Positions 11,501 through 23,508 are shown, counted from the stretch's first letter. The stretch is DNA of 64,000 nt from Ligustrum vulgare (GCA_963555705.1 OY743168.1:95706925-95770924); one strand, 5' to 3'. Numbers and translations: made by a program. Notes: generated from the sequence alone by a model not told the origin.

Positions 11501-12707
11501 TGGCTCTTTAGATGAAACTATATATATGAATCAGCCTAAAGATTTTGAAAAAGGGGGAAAATCTGATTTAGTTTGTCTATTGAAAAAATCCCTATATGGC
11601 TTGAAACAAGCACCTAGGCAGTGGTATAAAAGGTTTGACTTTTATATCCAAAGCCTAAACTTTAAAAAGAGCTAATATGATTCTTGTTTTTATTTCAAAA
11701 TTGATAATTCTGATTTCATGTATTTGTTGTTATATGTTGATGATATGTTAATTGCTGGACCTAATATGCATGAAATTAATCTGTTGAAAAACAAATTGCA
11801 TTCTGAATTTGAAATGAAAGATTTAGGGCATGCTAAAAGGATTTTGGGTATGGACATATTTAGAGATAAACAATCTGGGAATCTAATTTTAAATCAAAAG
11901 CATTATATTGAAAAAATTCTGACCAGATTTAATTTGATTGATTCTAAACCTGTATCCTTACCTTTTCCTGCTCATTTTAAACTGTCATCTGATCATTGTC
12001 CTAGAATTGCAGAAGAAGAACTTAGGATGAAAAATGTACCATATTCTAATACTATAGGATCTGTAATGTACCTTATGGTGTGTACTAGACCAGATATTGC
12101 CTTTGCTGTGAGTGTTCTTAGTAGGTTTATGAGTAACCCTGGTGAGTTACACTGGGAAGCTGTTAAATCACTTTTAAAATACCTTAAAGGCACAGCAAAT
12201 CTGAGTTTAGCATTTTTTAGAACCAAAAATGATTTCAAGTTAAATGGTTATGTAGACTCAGATTTTGCAGGTAATATTGACAATAGGAAGTCTACTTCTG
12301 CATATTTCTTTACTTTAAATGGTACATGTATTAGTTGGAAATCACAATTACAGAAACTTGTGGCACTGTCCTCAAGTGAGGCAGAATATATTACTGCCAC
12401 TGATGCTGTGAAAGAGTGTATCTGGTTAAAAGGTTTGTTGTCTGAAATCTCCTGTATTGAAGATTCTGCTATTGAACTTAGTACAGATAGCTTAAGTGCT
12501 TTACACCTGTGTAAGAATCCTGTTTTTCATAATAGATCTAAACACATTGATGTTGAATTTCACTTCATTAGGGATATAACTGAAAAGGGTGTTATTAAAC
12601 TTGTTAAAATCTCAACTTAGTTGAATCCTGCAGATGCATGAACTAAAATAATACCTATAAATAAATTTAAAGATGCTTTAATTTCTCTTAACTTGTTAGA
12701 ATTTTGA
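8529..12707 (+). pseudogene. Copia gag-pol polyprotein with seven in-frame stops
   Basis: One continuous frame of 1392 codons from the ATG at 8529 to the TGA at 12705, with no frameshift. Stops occur at 8571 (TGA), 8649 (TAG), 10746 (TAG), 10758 (TAG), 11673 (TAA), 12618 (TAG) and 12639 (TGA). Visible domains in order are gag, a CCHC knuckle CYYCGQPGHHIKNC near 9426, an aspartic protease DSG near 9576, an integrase HHCC region (9960-10090) with catalytic D, D and E near 10147, 10336 and 10446, an RT YVDD near 11732, and RNase H to about 12600. All catalytic signatures remain readable, but the open reading frame is interrupted in gag, between integrase and RT, just before the RT YVDD and at the C-terminus. 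The copy is therefore defective. Confidence 0.93.
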
Positions 12708-12762
12708 TACTGCTTTGATTTTGATATTTACAGGTGAGCTGATCCAAAATTGAGGTGGAGTA

Positions 12763-13372
12763 TGTAGATTCAATTTTGTTGCAGCCCAATTTGATGCAGC
12801 CCATACTCACTCATATGCTGTGTATTGGACCAGAACCAGATCAAAGCCCAAGTATGTGTTTTATTGTTTTGGACTGGAATGAGGAAGTAGCCCAAGTCTG
12901 GTGACCCGGTTTCCTCAGCCCATTCTTGTCACCGCCTTATATGAACCATTAGATCATGTCATTTGATCTCATCCCTTCATCCTGATGATAAGGCTTGCTG
13001 GATAAACACTCAATCGACACAACTCCAGAAGCATCCATTCTGATTTCATCTTCGTCTCTCTCATCATTCTTCAGAAAACCCTAATGTTCTTTCTGATTTC
13101 TCGCATATCTGTGTGGTTTCTTTTACTGATTCTTAGTGTAAAATCAGTGTAACTTTGTGGTTTATATACAGATTGTTATTCTGTATAGTATTCTTTGTGG
13201 TTTATGCGAGTTTTGTTTAGGTTTTCTGATTTCTTGGTTTAGAGACTCAAATCTGTGTATTTGATGTTTCAACCCTTTGTGGTTTGAAGTTTTATAAAAG
13301 TTTTTAAAGTTTTGGTTGAGATATTGTTCATATTTGCTTTGTGGTTATTTTCTGGGTATCGATCTCTTAACA
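12763..13372 (+). repeat. Copia 3-prime LTR
   Basis: 610 bp, TGTAGATTCA to CTCTTAACA, followed directly by the TSD GTAAC. Near-identical to the 5-prime LTR. Confidence 0.93.
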
Positions 13373-13377
13373 GTAAC

Positions 13378-13462
13378 TTTATTTATGTCTATTTTAATCA
13401 ATAAAGAAAACATTTAAAATTGTGGTGTGGAAAATATATTTTGTGGAGGTAATATAACCACC
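13378..13462 (+). repeat. dispersed repeat, copy 2, right half
   Basis: Continues the unit broken at 5374 and matches about 3575-3655 of copy 1, including AAAATTGTGGTGT and GGTAATATAACCA. Confidence 0.6.
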
Positions 13463-14335
13463 ATTTCCCAAATCACTTTTTTATCACACATATTTTCTCC
13501 CTCCAAATTTTAACCACTACTTTTTACCTTAATATTATAAACTACCTTTTAACTAAAAATCATAAATAAACCAGTTTATAAATAAATATGTTAAATATAA
13601 ATAAACATGTGTTTAACATTGTTTATTTGCTCTTTTGGATCATTCGACTGTGTTTCTTGTTTTGGGATGCGCCAGTTTCCCTTTCACTGGTTTATGATGC
13701 TCTACATACTACATTCTAAAAAGGCCAAGAGATTGGTAGTGATTGAGGATGAATTAAATTTATTCTCCTAACCATGTTTAAATAAATTTGATGGAGTCAT
13801 ATTCCAGTTGATTTTGATTCATTAGTTTACATTGTATTTAAGTCATTTTTAACTAAATAATTAGAGTTAAAGCGGATTATGAAAACATGACCGCTATATA
13901 ATTTACCAGAAGTCATTAAAATATATTGGCTAAAAAATAAAATAAGACAGGCTCCAGAGATATTATTCTGCAGTGCACCTGATGGCGCCTTGCACGTTAT
14001 CTTCTTGTATAGTATATGAACTCTCTCTTGATTTAAAATTGCTAGTCTGTAACAATTTAATTTTTGTTCAGCGACTGATTTTACTATGACGTTTGTTGTG
14101 CACAGTTTGTCGTGAAATATTTATTGATATTCAGATCTTCCATTTTTTCGAATCAATTTCTAGGAAAAAACTAACAAGAAATGTGGTGAAATTCGTCACA
14201 GTTTCATAAAAAAGTACCCAGAAAACTTATTCATAGATATAGTAATATTTTCCATTATTGAACTGACAATCTTATCGATCACCAGTGATTCAAGATATTC
14301 AGATGACATTTCTTGAACCCTTTGTGCTTATCTAT
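13463..14335. other. intergenic, 3-prime flank of the ACOS5-like gene
   Basis: AT-rich. The last part is probably the 3-prime UTR of the minus-strand gene at 14336. No other gene is seen. Confidence 0.4.
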
Positions 14336-17309
14336 CTATAGATTTTTCACCATATTTTCTTTCACAAGCCTTCTCATTATCTTCCCAGAAGGTGATTTTG
14401 GAATAATGTCCACAAATTGCAGAATTCTAATTCTTTTGTAAGTGGCGACATTAGATGCTACGAAGTTCATAATGTCCTCTTCATTTTCCTTTGCTTTCGA
14501 GCTTATAACAACGCATGCTGCTGGTATTTCCCCTGCTTCTTTGTCTGGTAACCTGCAAAACATAGTCCTTTTTCAGTAACAATAGTTCTTATATATAGTA
14601 AGTTGATAATCAAGGTAATGGATAATACCCTACGACAGCTGCATCTTCAACTGAATGGTGAGATAGAAGGATTGCCTCTAATTCAGCAGGAGCAACCTGT
14701 CAATTATATGTATATGTATATGTAAGTAACTTCTCAGATTTGGTTTTTACCATTTTTTTATACCTAAACCCAAGTATTGTATTATGTGGCTCGTGTAGAG
14801 TTTCGGGCCTGTAATTTACTGTTTGTTTGCCAAGGACTCCGTGGTATGGTGTATGCGTATTTTGGGTCTACGAGCTAGGGTCGGTCAATATATATATATA
14901 TGATTTAACCCTATGAATAAAATCATAGCCCCTTCACTCTCTTGGATGTAGGCCTACTGTAAATCTGTATATTTTCTATCTTGCTGTGTCTTTGTAGATT
15001 CCATATTGTTCGTCATTATTGTCGCATTAACACAACACCAAGCTTAGTTGTCTTAATTGCAAATGATTCATCGAAAGGCCAATGTTTTTATTGATTTGAA
15101 AGACTTGTGGGCAGAGTTATTTGGCCATTTTATGATACCTGGAATCCTTTGTATTTGATCAATTCTTTGATGCGATCCACAAGAAAAACATCTCCATCAT
15201 CATCAATGTAGCCAATGTCACCTGTGTGGAGCCACCCTTCTTTGTCTATAGTGAGAGCAGTCTCATACTCATTCTTATAGTAACCTGGAAAATTTTGCAT
15301 AAATTCTTGAGTTGGGATCACTAAAAAGAACTAGATAAACAGTAATCATTGTAGTGGTTGGCTTATACCTTTCATCACACACTGGCTTCTAACACAGATT
15401 TCACCTGGGCTGTTCTTTGGGAGGGACCTACCCGTCTCAGGCTCGATAAATTTCACTTCCAGATTTGGAAGTATAAATCCCACCGAGTTTCTCTTTGCAA
15501 TTCCATGGCCCTTATTTGGATCCCCATGTGTTAGTGTGATGCAGCTGTGCTCTGTCATTCCATATGCCTGGAAATGAATCATAAATGAAGTAAAAAAATT
15601 GTCTTGTAAATTCTTTATTCTGTTTCTGGTTTCATAGAATGTGGAGAGCACAAGGTGTGTATTACCTCTTGTACCTGAACACCTGGAAATTTTTTCTCAA
15701 ATTCTGTAAGAATTTCAGGAGCAAGCGGAGCTGCTGCTGTCATGATGGACCTGAGCTTGAGTTTACTAAGATCAAATTCATCAACTATGGGATTCTTAAC
15801 CAATCCCAAAATGATGGGTGGCACAATTGGTGCAAACGTGATCTGGTGCGTGATCAATGCGCTCACAAATGCCCGAAGTTCATATCTGCGCATCACCACC
15901 ACCTTCCCCTTGTTTCTAATAGTGGCACAACATATTCCGGAAAGTCCATAGATATGAAAAAATGGTATTAGACCAAGTATAGTAACCTGTCCTATTAATT
16001 CTGGTCCTACGCTGAAGAGTGAAGAACAGAGATTGGCCACTAAGTTCCGGTGAGTTAGCATAACCCCCTTCGATAAGCCAGTCGTGCCTGATGAAAATGG
16101 TAGAGCGCACAGATCATCTTGATGAACTTTTTCTTCGATAATACCAGTATTCGCTCTGTCTGCAGCTTCTAGTAGTTCATCCCAATATATAGTCCCCTCT
16201 ATGCGATCATCGCCTTGTACTATAACTGGCAATCCCAAATCTTTGACCTATTGCTCCCAGTTACAAAAAGAAGATTGTAAATTATAGTAGTGGTAAAAAA
16301 AAAAGGAGTTCTAAAAGGCGCGGCTTTTTGTTTGGCAAGCGGTTTTCTTGTTTTTAGAAGACCAACAAAATGCTCAACCCAGTAAAGAGTACCATCATTC
16401 TAAGTCTACCATACTGAATTTCCTTCTAAAAAGAAAATTCATGAGTTTTCCTACTTGTTTTGTGAGGTTTCAACCCGAAAGGTGGTGCTGCTAGCCAAGG
16501 AAAGATCCCGGTTGCCTGGTTACGTTGACTAGAGCTCCATGATCAGACTCCCTTCTGTACAAAGTCAGCAGCAAAGGAGAGAACATCTTAAATGGTCTCG
16601 CTCTAGCCCAAAACCAGATGTGAATAGCTTTCTTGTCCTTGAACAAAGCATTCTTGATTTTGGGTCTTTATAATTTCGTTATGTTTTTGTTGTAAACTTG
16701 GAAAATATGTAAGATGATCCTATAAATAAATGAGGGTATTTGCTTATTTCTTGGTTTAGAATTAAAACAATATTAAAAATAGGAAAACGCTTATTACTTC
16801 TAGGCTGCCACACCTACCTTCATTAAGAACACGAGAAAGAAAATAATTCTTGCTTTTCATTTAATTTCATGTTGATTCTTGTGTTTTACCTTGTCATAGG
16901 TTGATCCATCGGTGACAATTATCTTGGCCTCAGCAGCCTCTACTTGTTTCTTGATTTCTGATGAATGCGCATTAGGATTTGCACCGGAAAAGATACCACC
17001 GGCAGCCATGATTCCAAGGGCAATGATAGCATATTCGGCTACATTTGGGAGTACAACCACCACGGCACGGCCTTTCCTCAGCCCAAGTGATCTCAAGGCG
17101 TTGGCGAATCTCTTCACGTCTCTAGTAACTTCTCCATACTTGTATCCTTTTCCGGTTAGTGCATCGACAAATGCCACCTTATCTAGATATGGCTCTGCAT
17201 TTGAAAGCACAAAATCTGGCAGTGTTAGATCTTCAGGAACTTGGACTGGGGGATATTTGCTTCGGAAAATAATTTCATCCTGCGCGGTGCTGTGAGCCCC
17301 ATTTTCCAT
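14336..17309 (-). CDS. ACOS5: acyl-CoA synthetase 5-like (4CL-like 1), sporopollenin biosynthesis
   Basis: Six exons on the minus strand: 17309-16890, 16247-15666, 15567-15369, 15284-15139, 14696-14629 and 14552-14336. All introns are GT/AG and the joined length is 1632 nt (543 aa plus stop). It is an adenylate-forming enzyme. The AMP-binding box [10 protein letters not shown] is at residues 192-201, box II GEICVR at 389-394, and the C-terminal catalytic Lys at about 529 in PSGKIMRR. Blocks such as [13 protein letters not shown] and [15 protein letters not shown] resemble Arabidopsis ACOS5 (542 aa) more than true 4CLs. ACOS5 activates medium- to long-chain and hydroxy fatty acids to CoA esters in tapetum for pollen exine. 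The C-terminus (KNL) lacks a peroxisomal SKL. No disabling change is seen. Tapetal expression is inferred from family knowledge, not from this sequence. Confidence 0.93.
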
Positions 17310-17350
17310 GGTTCGACGAGATAAATTGCATAAATATTGATTTGTCTAAG

Positions 17351-17360
17351 CTTTTTATAG
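17351..17360 (-). promoter_or_regulatory. TATA box of the ACOS5-like gene
   Basis: CTATAAAAAG on the minus strand, about 42 bp upstream of the start codon. This implies a very short 5-prime leader of perhaps 10-20 nt. Confidence 0.55.
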
Positions 17361-17361
17361 G

Positions 17362-20011
17362 AGATGGGAATATCATGTTAAAGACATGGACAGAGATTAG
17401 TGAGATTTTAGGTGAAAGGTAGAGGTGAACTTTTGATGGTCTTTGACAGGTGAAAATTTGTTGAGTCATGTTGCAGTGTGGGGTGGAGGTTAGGGGGGTT
17501 CACATTGTTTTGTACTTTTGTTAATGACTAGCTTCATTGTAGAATCTGTACATTACACTTTTACCTTACAAAGGAACATTTATTAGAGTTGCACATTCAG
17601 AAGTAGTTCTAGTACATTACCCTTCAATGTAAACTTTGTACATTACCTGAAAAAAGCTTCAAGGGCACCATCATAAGTGGATTGAGGACACCAATCCTTA
17701 ACGGATTTTATATTTTAGCAATCTTCATTTCGCATATTAATTCTAGAGATAATAATTGTAACAAATCACGATTTCTAGAAGGGATGCATTTATCAAATAA
17801 AAGGTTGACACTTTTGACTCCTCGGATTCTTGACAATGGTGCTATCAATGTTGGGTTCTACCTCCTTAATTCTACTTGCATATTCCATCTTCTCGATAAC
17901 TACCTGATTTAGAAGTAAAATTGTGAAAATTTACAACGAGTACCTACTCTACAACCTTTCTATAAATCTCTGCAATTTCTTTCATTTCCCATTTCACTTG
18001 GTGACCTTTAGAGAAAAAATGTGTTGTTCGACATTGAGAAATTTGAATTTCAGAGCAGGCTTCTTTGTCAAAAGTTTGTATTATCTTATTGCATACTGAC
18101 GAAGGCAATTACATGGTGTTTAAGTGAATTTATTTTATAGGTTCATTCACGTCACTTTACATTTAAATGAATCTATCATTTTATGCACGTTATTGCTACA
18201 TAGACTCTAATTATGCACGCAAATCAGCGCTCACCTTCTTCCCGGGGTTTTGACAATTTTTTCGATTATTAGGGTTTTGACAATTTTTTCGATTATTATT
18301 TACTTTTTATATTTTTGGTTAAATTTTTATTGATATATATGTTAAATTATTTATGCTTTTACTATTACCAAAGGGTGAAAAAAAAAAAAAAAAAAGAACA
18401 AGAAAAAACCTATATTATCCCTAATAAGACTTGAAGAGATTTTAAATTTCTTAATCGCCACTAGTCCAGTAAATTTTAATTTTTTTTATTTATTTATTTT
18501 TATATCTATTCCCATGGCTAACGTTGACATAATTTTCAATTAAAAATGACTCGTTTACTAAACCCGAGAAAATCAAGATTATACCAATCTCAATTCTGAT
18601 ACGGAATCCAAATATAAGCCCTAATTTATGCAAGAAATTACATCCCAGACAACCAATTCACAAATCAAGTTTCCAAAAATTTATGTTGGGGTAGTTTCTA
18701 AAAATATTTTTTCACCAATTTTTCGTTTTTATAAATAGTAAGTTCCCATAAAATTAAACAGTGTGAATGTGTGAATGTAAAATGACTATATGTCAAACGT
18801 GAATGTAAAATCTGAATAAATGTGAACGCATTTATTACCTTACATATATATATATATATATATATATTGAATAATGGTTGATTTTTTTAATCAATTTTAA
18901 TTTTATTATTAACACTAATACTGAATGAGTTTAATTAATATTTTTAGTTATCAGTAATAAAATTATGATTTAATTTTTATTTTATTTATTTATTTATTAT
19001 TCTTAATATTATAAATTCTATCTGTAACCATCAATATAAAAATTGTGTTTTAATTATTAATTGTTAAATCATTTGTTATCTTCATATTTTCTGAAATCAG
19101 ATCTAAGATTAAATGTAAAAATCTTATTTTGTACGTTTTAATTTTTCCACATGTCACACTATTTCAAAAATATTTTATTTAAGTAATTATATTTATAATT
19201 TTTTAACTAAATTTAATTTGGTCATAAATAATTAATTTCAATTCGAATTAACACTCATATTACTCATTTTGTTCACTTATTAATTTATTTACTCATTTTG
19301 TTTATTTATTTATTTAATTAGTTTTATTTATTTATTCATTTTTTTCATTTATTTATATTTAATACTATATGTTTAAATAATAAAAATATGAAAAATACAT
19401 ATTATTGATTTTAACAATTAGTTTAACTAATTTTTATCAAAATAAAAATAAAGGCATGTTAGCAAAATCATAATATTTCAAAATAGGGTGTGGTGAAATA
19501 CATTTATTTAAAACGTATAAAATTATTTTTTTCTATAACATAACACTTTGACTGCTCGGTGAAAAATGAAAAGTCACGTTGTATTGAAAATTATTGAATA
19601 AGTTTTGAATATTTTGATAGTTCGTATCTATAACTTTTTTAAATTCTCTCATTGTGGTGGTTTCACGTTGTAGACTGGTTTATACAGAATTTAACTAATT
19701 GATTTTGATCTTTTTCTTTTCATTTTATTTTAATAAAATTCTGAGCGTATATTGCAGATATATCTATTTTTTTAATTATTACAAATTCTATTTAAATGTA
19801 ATTTTTTTCCATTTGAAGTTTTAAAAATCAATTCAAATTATAATATTTAAAGAAATTCCTGAAATGATAAACATATGAATCGTAAAAAAAATTAAGGTAT
19901 GTGTAATGTATCTTTTTTTTGTAATTAATTGTCTTCCTTCATTTCTCATTTTTAATTAAATATTAATTTCATATGTCAACATATAAATTTAATATATGTT
20001 AGTAATAAATG
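17362..20011. other. long AT-rich intergenic region
   Basis: No gene recognised. It holds a (TA)n tract near 18845-18867, poly-A near 18378-18395 and strings of TTTATTTATT near 19290-19350. The right part is probably the body of the Helitron that ends at 20039. The 76-codon frame at 17682-17912 has no recognisable homology. Confidence 0.4.
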
Positions 20012-20039
20012 ACCGTGTATCGCACGGGTGTAATACTAA
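20012..20039 (+). mobile_element. Helitron 3-prime terminus, second copy
   Basis: A hairpin CCGTG...CACGG is followed by GTGTAATA and CTAA, then T. It is the same family as 4214-4242 (shared CCGTGYATCGCACGG and AATACTAR), but on the plus strand. The 5-prime end was not found. Confidence 0.6.
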
Positions 20040-20139
20040 TTTGTTACAAAATCAGTTTAACTTTCAAATATTAAAATAATATTATTAACAATATAATCCA
20101 GAATTTAAGAACAATTATTATTCAAGAGAGTAATCTTTC

Positions 20140-20920
20140 CGCTCATGTCTCTACCGATCTATACCCTTATCTTCGATTCTCCACCCATTCTGATGCAAAC
20201 TCCGTAGCAATTGTAGTTACGCAACCCACAAAATATTGAATCGACCCAAGAACGTCAAAGAACCACGATTTATAGATCCAATTAAAATCAATTGAACCAA
20301 GCAACCAACACAATCACAGGGATAAACTGACCTCTTGATTACAAACAATATTAATTCTCACCTAAGTTTGAACAAACAAGATTAACTCGCAAGTTCGAAT
20401 TTTATTCAATGAAGAATAGAGTTTGAAAGTAATTTCCCTCACAATAATAATATCTAAATAATCTAACCTAATAATGAAAATTACATCCCTTTAAATATGG
20501 TCAAATCTGGCTTTAGGAGCCCTAATTCAACTAGGAAAGAAAATGCTCAAATATGGAAAGAAATAAAAATAACAGAAAAATAAGGATTTCACGCGTCTTG
20601 ATAGTTAATGCCGTGACTACTTCCTTTACGACCGTAACTGAATTACTGGTTCACACTTACGGACGTGACACCATGACTTACGGCCGTAAGTCCAAAATTC
20701 CCAAATCCAGTTTTTTTGAGCAGTGACTTCATTACGGCCGTGACTTCCAGCATTTACAGTCGTAATTCCAATTCCTCGCAATTTCAATTTCGATCCGAGG
20801 CCCGGTTACGGCCGTGACTTCCCAAGTTTACGGCCGTAAATTTGTTTTCTTGAAATTCAGGTTTTTCTTCAGTAAGCTCGTTACAGCCGTGAGTCTCCAA
20901 GGCTTGCGGCCGTAAATGCA
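20140..20920 (-). mobile_element. LTR-like remnant with ten paired palindromes
   Basis: Read on the minus strand, a palindrome array (20915 down to 20605) is followed by a TATA-like CCATATTTAA at 20491-20500. A leader-like stretch ending near 20140 comes next. This matches the U3-TATA-R order of the complete LTRs in the window. The LTR ends, a PBS and a TSD were not found. A minus-strand open frame of 82 codons (21032-20784) runs into the array and has no recognisable homology. Confidence 0.45.
20605..20915. promoter_or_regulatory. array of ten TTACGGCCGTRA-like motifs in five pairs
   Basis: Motif starts are 20605, 20626, 20657, 20678, 20732, 20754, 20806, 20828, 20881 and 20904. Spacing inside pairs is 21, 21, 22, 22 and 23 bp. 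Consecutive pairs start 52, 75, 74 and 75 bp apart. The first member of each pair tends to end CGTGA and the second CGTAA. Most deviations from the consensus are C-to-T or G-to-A at CpG or CCG sites. Confidence 0.75.
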
Positions 20921-21032
20921 ATAATTCCCCTTCTCCTTCGACGACTTGAATGAGGTTGATCCACTCGTCGTCTTGGCTAGGTCCCAACATGGAACTTGCT
21001 TCTTTTGATGACACGAACATTTTTTTGACCAT

Positions 21033-21664
21033 TGTTTCTTGTACTAGCTTGCCCGTTGCTTCGTTGGCCCTCTACGTTTGCAATCGAGTCATCGGTCCTC
21101 CTTTGATCATCAACGGATCTTTGCGCGGGCTTGTACTCGTGGTCTGGATCACATCACATTCGCCAAAGATAACCATATCAGAGGCAGCGGTCGCTTCCTC
21201 GAAGCAGGAAGCAGCAGCAGATCACCATTGCTAACGGGAAACAACGGCGGATCTCATCGCTGCTGTTCTCGTCTCGGCTTCTTTGAAGAAGGAAGCAACA
21301 ACGGCAGATCGCGCGCTGCATTAGCCGACGCTTCTTTGAAATCTGGTTTTTGAATCTTGCTGTTGTTGAGAAATCTGATTTTCGTATAGTTTAATATTTT
21401 GAAATCGTTAGTTATGTATTATTTTAAAACCCTATACATATGTATTCTTCCTTGTGGTAGTTGAAATCGTGCTGCCGATGTTAGTGGAAATCGTGGTGAG
21501 GTGTTGGTGTGTGGTGGTAGAAATGGTGATGTCGGTTGTGCTGCTGATGTTTACAGATAGTCGAGCCATGGTTGGTGTATTCAGGTATTGTGGTTTGGTG
21601 GTGGTGCAATCGTCTAGTCGGTAAGGTGTGGCGATGGTGGTGATAGTGGAGTCGTGGTTGCATA
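21033..21664. other. intergenic; right part is GTGG-rich on the plus strand
   Basis: No gene is recognised. From about 21435 the plus strand is rich in GGTGGTG-type sequence. This composition resumes at 30037, across the hAT insertion, so the two parts were once contiguous. Confidence 0.5.
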
Positions 21665-23011
21665 CGTTTGGGTAGGCCTAGGCAAAAGAATCGGAATCAG
21701 CGGTTCTGTCTCAGTTCGATTTGGTTCTATCAAAATTTTAAACGATTCTAATTCTAAAAATCAAGAACCATCGGTTCCGGTTCCGGTTCTGGTTTCGGTT
21801 CTTGGCTCAGAACCAGAACAAAACATGATTTTTAAATTTTTTTTTAAAAATATAAATTAAAAAAAAAATCATCAATTCTTAATCTTAATGCATGTTATCC
21901 GGTCCATTAGTCAATACAATTATCCAAAAACTATTAACTCATTCAACATTATAATAATTATAACCAAAACAAGTAATAAACAAAAAATCATATGTCAATT
22001 TTTTTTTTTTTATTCAATGGTTCTGTCGTTCAGTTTCAAACCTTCAGTCGTCAGTTCTTCAAGAATCAACAAACAATAAATCTTGATGCGTGTCGTGATG
22101 TACCAAAATAATAAATAAATTTCTTGTTCACTATTACTAAGAATGTAGCAATGGAAGCAAGGGTCGATCCCACAAGGAACGAGAACTAACTTAGTGTCAT
22201 GTCAATTAGAACCGTAAGGGGGGGTTTTGTTTTGAGTTGTTTGTAAATGATTTAACTAATAAAATAAAGTAATTAAAATGATTGGAATAAATATCAAATG
22301 TTGAAGAGTCCTAGTTCTCAGGTTCAGTTGTATTCTATCACAATGTTATCACTTTCTAAGTAACGCGAGTTCAATTTCTTCTTTGATTTATCACCCGTAA
22401 ATAGTTAATAAGCTCTAACTATTCATATTCTCCCTTAGTTGCATTTAATTAGAATAAGCTTTCTAATGAAACATTAGCCATTGAATAACCTAAAACAAGC
22501 TCTTTAGATTTAAGACAACAACTATATAATGGTTGAGAAGAATTATGGTGAATTAGATTATCAATCACACAAGCTCGTGACAATTAACCTAAGTTGGAAT
22601 CCTCTATGAAAATTATTAAATTTCCACTTGCTACTATGATTTGAACAACAAGACAATTACGGATCCAATCATTCAAAATAGCAAATCTCAATACAACAAA
22701 TTAAATGATAATGCCTTAATCAAATAAAGAATTGCATTGATTGAATTAAAAACGCATAAGAATCCAACAAATCAAAGTAAAGAATTTAGAACTACGTTAA
22801 TAGTTTGGAAAAGCAATAACAAATTGATATGAAATATAACTTCCCCTTCGAACTAGGTATGGAAGATTAGCCGCGCATAGTCATGAAGAACTCCGGAATT
22901 TTTCTCTCTTGAATCACCCTCTCGAGTCGCTTAATTTCTCTTCCAATCCTTCAAGCGAGCCGCTCCTCTTTCAATAGTTATTTCATACTTTTTTTCTGTC
23001 ATGAGAGTCCC

Positions 23012-23020
23012 TTTTTATAG
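23012..23020 (-). promoter_or_regulatory. TATA box of the Gypsy 3-prime LTR
   Basis: CTATAAAAA on the minus strand, about 85 bp downstream of the palindrome array. The matching site in the other LTR is at 29080-29088. Confidence 0.65.
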
Positions 23021-23104
23021 TCTTAATTTCGTGCCCTAGCTTTGGGCTCAAGAAATCCCAAAATTATGGAAAAAATTAAAATATGGAAATTGTTGACTGG
23101 AGAG

Positions 23105-23319
23105 TTACGGCCGTAACATTTCTTTTACGGCCGTAAATGAGTTTCTGCATATTTCTCAAAATTTGAAGTTACGGCCGTAAGTTTTCCTTTACGGCCGTAA
23201 CATGGTTTCTGCTCATTTTTCACCCTTTGAAGGTAAACGGTCGTAACCGTGTTTCTGCTGATTTCTCTTAACACGGTTAACACTCTTACGGTCGTGACTG
23301 TGCTACCTTACGGCCGTAA
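23105..23319. promoter_or_regulatory. seven TTACGGCCGTAA palindromes in U3
   Basis: Starts are 23105, 23125, 23169, 23189, 23235, 23286 and 23308. The first two pairs belong to a tandem unit of 64-66 bp that also carries GTTTCTGC and TTTGAAG. Pair spacing is 20-22 bp. Confidence 0.85.
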
Positions 23320-23508
23320 CTTTATTTGCGCCTAAGTCCCCAAACTTCAGTTTTGAGTGTATTTTGGTCATTTTTTCTTCTTTTATCTTCTTTTATGATC
23401 CTATACAATATAAAACATAAAATGCATTAATAATACTTATATAGAATCACATTATTGCTTATTCAAGGATATAAGTGCATAAAATAAACGTAAATATCAC
23501 ACTTATCA

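Larger units (their letters stand above)
5375..13372 (+). mobile_element. Ty1/Copia LTR retrotransposon, Tork-like
   Basis: A complete element with LTRs at 5375-5997 and 12763-13372, flanked by the 5-bp TSD GTAAC (5370-5374 and 13373-13377). A PBS-like TGATATCAGAGC at 5999-6010 fits initiator tRNA-Met with one mismatch. A purine-rich tract, TGAGGTGGAGTA, precedes the 3-prime LTR. The domain order gag, protease, integrase, RT, RNase H is that of Copia, and the pol resembles Tnt1 of the Tork lineage. The pol frame carries seven stops. A solo Gypsy LTR is nested at 7010-8518. By eye the LTRs differ by about six substitutions and one 13-bp indel, which indicates recent transposition. Confidence 0.95.
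22084..23508 (-). repeat. Gypsy 3-prime LTR
   Basis: 1425 bp. On the minus strand it starts TGATAAGTGTG and ends ACACGCATCA. It contains the palindrome array 23105-23319 and a TATA box at 23012-23020. Confidence 0.93.
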
